The notes below the pieces were generated by a model. The model was given only the letters and a program-made list of their open reading frames with translations. It did no database searches and was not told the origin of the DNA. Made by a program: the position numbers and the translations under genes. A DNA stretch of 64,000 bases, taken from the NCBI RefSeq assembly GCF_024160145.1, contig NZ_JAMYWQ010000018.1:1-64000 (forward strand). The letters are read 5' to 3'. The DNA comes from Serratia nevei (GTDB taxonomy: Bacteria; Pseudomonadota; Gammaproteobacteria; Enterobacterales; Enterobacteriaceae). Below, piece by piece: positions 59,750 to 64,000 of the stretch (position 1 is its first letter; each line of letters begins with the position of its first letter).

Positions 59750-59913
59750 TCCCGCCCCGCAGCGCCGCGGGGTGCGGTGGTCGGTTCCAGCAACTCCCGC
59801 AAATAGGCCAGCCGCGCCTCCCCCTGCGGCAACCAGCGGCGGCACAGCCAATGTTGCGTTTCTCCCGTGTGGCTCAGGCGGTAGTACTCCGCCAAGGTTT
59901 CGACCCAATTCAT
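59746..59913 (-). CDS. 55-residue protein of unknown function
   Basis: Starts MNWVETLAEYYRLSHTGE with CAGGAG ten bases upstream. Trp/Tyr/Arg-rich, predicted helical, soluble. An in-frame start at 59943 adds ten residues. It is convergent with the 35-residue membrane protein and overlaps it by four bases. I do not recognise the family. Confidence 0.55.
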   Translation of the reverse strand: MNWVETLAEYYRLSHTGETQHWLCRRWLPQGEARLAYLRELLEPTTAPRGAAGRD

Positions 59914-60070
59914 GATGTGTTCTCCTGCTATTCGACACCGCAAGTATTGAGCGTAAAAACCAGAAGAAATACTGATGGTTTGTTTTTTATGCTTCCTGTT
60001 TTGGGTGGCCGGTAGCGAAGCCGCGGTTCAGCTGCTACATTGGGCAAAAATCAACCAGCCGAGGTAAGCC

Positions 60071-60280
60071 ATGACGTTCTCGGAACAGGAGATTAAACCC
60101 GTATGGGATGAAGTCGCGCGTCTGATCGGCGACGGCGTGATGCAGCTGCGCCATCGCGGCGAAGCGCTGTCGGTGGAAACGCTGGAAAAATATCTGGCGC
60201 GGCAGCTGGCGGACAGCAACGATATCGAACGGCGCATCCTGCTCGGTGCCGCCATCAACATGCTGAAAGGCGGAAAATGA
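60071..60280 (+). CDS. 69-residue helical protein, possibly YmgB/AriR-like
   Basis: MTFSEQEIKPVWDEVARLIGD start after GAGGTAAG. Predicted all-helical. The pattern (LIGDGVMQLRHRGEALSVETLEKYLARQL) vaguely recalls the small biofilm/connector proteins of the YmgB/AriR/YcgZ group, but I am not confident. A hairpin (ATCGCCAACC, GAAAA, GGTTGGCGAT) directly follows and may terminate it. Confidence 0.55.
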   Translation: MTFSEQEIKPVWDEVARLIGDGVMQLRHRGEALSVETLEKYLARQLADSNDIERRILLGAAINMLKGGK

Positions 60281-60281
60281 A

Positions 60282-60305
60282 TCGCCAACCGAAAAGGTTG
60301 GCGAT
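60282..60305 (+). terminator. hairpin after the 69-residue gene
   Basis: ATCGCCAACC and GGTTGGCGAT with a GAAAA loop, one base after the stop codon. No T-tract. Confidence 0.45.
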
Positions 60306-60426
60306 CCGACAGAAGCCCGAGGTATGCAAGCCCGGCCTTCTGCGCGCTACTATGTCACGCTAATATGACGGAATTAATAGGAATTGTCGGGTTTTCACCC
60401 AAACTGCCTTATTTTTGTTGCCAGCA

Positions 60427-62129
<1,703 letters not shown>

Positions 62130-62158
62130 AAAAAACCGGGGCAATCCAACCCCGGTTA
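62130..62158 (-). terminator. terminator after the 2-hydroxycarboxylate transporter
   Basis: On the minus strand ACCGGGG, TTGGATTG, CCCCGGT followed by TTTTTTAT, 20 bases after the transporter stop codon. Confidence 0.85.
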
Positions 62159-62177
62159 TCCATAAGAAACCCTGGAC

Positions 62178-63521
62178 TCAGACTAACCAACCGAGCAATA
62201 GCGTCGCACCAATGACCGTGGAAGCGCCGCCGATGCGCGTGGCGATTTGGGCGAACGGCATCAATCCCATGCGGTTCGACGCCGACAGGATCGCCACGTC
62301 GCCGGTGCCGCCCAGCCCGCTGTGGCAGCAGGTGACGATCGCCGCTTCCACCGGGAACATCTTCAGGTAAGGCGCAATCAGGAAACTGACCAGCCCCATC
62401 GACAGCACCACCGAGCCGCACACCACCACATAACCGACCGAGAACACCGCCACCACGCTTTCCAGCGGCACGTACAGCATGCCCAGGCCGATCATCAGCG
62501 GCCACACCAGCGCGGTAGAGACGAACTTGTAGAAACTGTGCGCGCCGGTTTCCATCGAAGCCGGGATCACCCGGCAGTACTTGCACAGCACCGCGAACAG
62601 GATCATCAGCACCGGGCCGGGAATGTGTACGATGTGCTCGAACAGGCCACCGACGATAAAGAAAGCGCAGATCACCAGCAGCCCGCCCCCCATCAGTTGG
62701 AAATCGACGTTGCCGCTTTGCTCCTTGATGGCGAACATCGCGTTCTCCTGCGCCGAGCGGATCAGCATCCCGTCGCCGCTCAGCGCCTTACGCTGCATGC
62801 CGATGCGCGCCAGCACCCCGGCGGTGACGATGGCGAAGATGTTGCCCAGCACCGCCGCCGGCGCCAGCTGCGCGACGTAGACGTCCGGCGTCGATCCCAG
62901 GATTGCCGAGTAGGCCAGCGACAGCGGCAAAATCCCCTCGCCGATGCCGCCGCCGATGATCGGCACGATGATGAAGAAGAAAGTGTGATAGAAGGTAAAG
63001 CCGAACAGCTTGCCCACCAGCAGCCCAGTGATCACCGCCGTGATCGTGCCCACCACCAGCGGCACGAACATGCGAATCATCCCCTGGATCAGGATCACCC
63101 GGTTCATGCCGAGAATGCTGCCGACCACCAGACTGGCGATGACAAAATACAGCAGGTTAGCGTCTTTCATCAGCAGATGAACGGTGCCCATCACGTTGGG
63201 CTGGAAAACGTTGAAATAGACCAGCACCGACGGCACCATCAAACACAGAATGGCCGGCCCGCCGATATCGCGCAGCACGGGAATGCTTTTTCCCAACTGC
63301 GCCAGTGCAAAGCCCAGCGTCATTATCACCGCCAGGCCGCCGATCATATTCTTCGGCAGGAAGTTGGCGTAGGCAGAAATCGCCACGATCGCGCAAATCG
63401 TGATAAACAACGTGATCGGTACCGCGCCGATATCTATTTGACGAAGTTGATTAATTAATCCTGAGGATTCGGACGATGCCGTATTTTTATCACAGGCCAG
63501 TTCTGCATTTATCTGTTTCAT
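62178..63521 (-). CDS. 2-hydroxycarboxylate transporter (CitS/CimH type)
   Basis: 447 residues, 2HCT family, about eleven spans. The two re-entrant-loop signatures are present: GGGIGEGILPLS (about 190) and GLGGTGDVAILSAS (about 400). Family members carry citrate or malate with Na+ or H+. The exact substrate cannot be fixed; no citrate lyase genes are next to it inside the window. Confidence 0.9.
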   Translation of the reverse strand: MKQINAELACDKNTASSESSGLINQLRQIDIGAVPITLFITICAIVAISAYANFLPKNMIGGLAVIMTLGFALAQLGKSIPVLRDIGGPAILCLMVPSVLVYFNVFQPNVMGTVHLLMKDANLLYFVIASLVVGSILGMNRVILIQGMIRMFVPLVVGTITAVITGLLVGKLFGFTFYHTFFFIIVPIIGGGIGEGILPLSLAYSAILGSTPDVYVAQLAPAAVLGNIFAIVTAGVLARIGMQRKALSGDGMLIRSAQENAMFAIKEQSGNVDFQLMGGGLLVICAFFIVGGLFEHIVHIPGPVLMILFAVLCKYCRVIPASMETGAHSFYKFVSTALVWPLMIGLGMLYVPLESVVAVFSVGYVVVCGSVVLSMGLVSFLIAPYLKMFPVEAAIVTCCHSGLGGTGDVAILSASNRMGLMPFAQIATRIGGASTVIGATLLLGWLV

Positions 63522-63953
63522 TATTCACCCTGCTGACAAGCGTACAGTACGGTTAGACTCAGCTGGCGCAACGCCCCTGCCATAGCCAAGCAAAAACAAA
63601 TGATTACAAAAAATCCTATTGTGGATTTCGCTTTTTTTAATAAGAAATAAAACAGTAGACAGCACTGACGATATGATAAAAAATAAAAATTCAAAACTAA
63701 ATTACGCTGGCGGAATTCAATATTGTGACCCTCCGCCAAGGTTGGCTTTAATTAATTATCGTCAGCATTTTGTAATTAAAGTAATCAGGTTTAAATTCGC
63801 TGCTATGCTATAGGAGGGCGAAAAAGCCCCCTGTTTTATTAATAAAGAACCGGAAACGCATTAGCTGAATCCGGTCAGCTTGATCCGAACCTTAATCCTG
63901 CACGCGGCACCGCACGGGAATAAGGCATAATATGACTCATAAGGAAGTAGAAT
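63522..63953. other. 432-base intergenic region
   Basis: AT-rich gap between divergent genes. It should hold promoters for the transporter (63540-63650) and for the gene starting at 63954. No gene recognised. Confidence 0.4.
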
Positions 63954-64000
63954 ATGTCTTCACGCGCTGTTACCCCACAAACTCTCGCTCGCTACGGCAT
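63954..64000 (+). CDS. start of an unidentified gene (cut by the right edge)
   Basis: ATG with AAGGAAG seven bases upstream; the first residues are MSSRAVTPQTLARYG. Too little is left to name the protein. The partial frame is open to the end of the window. Confidence 0.5.
   Translation, partial: MSSRAVTPQTLARYG

Overview
The window is chromosomal DNA of a gammaproteobacterium of the order Enterobacterales, most likely a Serratia of the S. marcescens group. Reasons: GC-rich coding DNA; near-identity of many products to E. coli proteins; the E. coli gene orders ihfA-pheTS-rplT-rpmI-infC-thrS, yniA-yniB-yniC-ydjM-tcyP and kdgR-yebQ-htpX//prc-proQ-msrC-letAB-rsmF//yebV; and Serratia-type accessory genes (a serralysin paralogue, FAD gluconate dehydrogenase, a Csu-type pilus). 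The species call is inference from remembered sequences; no search was run.

Layout. 1-119 is the 5' end of a group II intron, on the minus strand, sitting directly after the ihfA terminator and running off the left edge. 164-7451 (minus) is the translation operon thrS-infC-rpmI-rplT-pheM-pheS-pheT-ihfA, with the AUU start of infC and the pheM attenuator visible. 7667-16648 is mixed: small membrane proteins, marC, an amino-acid permease, a three-subunit membrane gluconate 2-dehydrogenase operon, a lytic transglycosylase and an orphan GhoS-like protein. 16781-20326 is the Fur-boxed sitABCD Mn/Fe importer. 20568-25478 is the yni/ydj/tcyP block with a LexA box before ydjM. 25542-32328 is a complete 2-aminoethylphosphonate system (phnX, phnW, regulator phnR, transporter phnSTUV) with two matching palindromes that look like PhnR operators.

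32374-51022 is the kdgR...rsmF block, interrupted between htpX and prc by a six-gene operon (36098-41941). This operon is the most notable part of the window: a FecBCD-type ABC importer, a nicotianamine-synthase-like enzyme (CntL), an opine dehydrogenase (CntM) and an EamA exporter, all overlapping, behind a near-perfect Zur-type palindrome. I read it as a zinc-controlled opine metallophore (staphylopine/pseudopaline/yersinopine class) synthesis, export and re-import unit. 51285-57908 is a Csu-type (spore coat U domain) chaperone-usher pilus locus with a tandemly duplicated major pilin, lying between rsmF and yebV. 58044-64000 holds yebV, a C39-like peptidase/ASCH pair, several very small genes, a serralysin-family RTX metalloprotease, a 2-hydroxycarboxylate transporter and the first codons of one more gene.

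No rRNA, tRNA, CRISPR array, transposase or prophage was seen. Operators and terminators were read by eye and have not been scored by any program.
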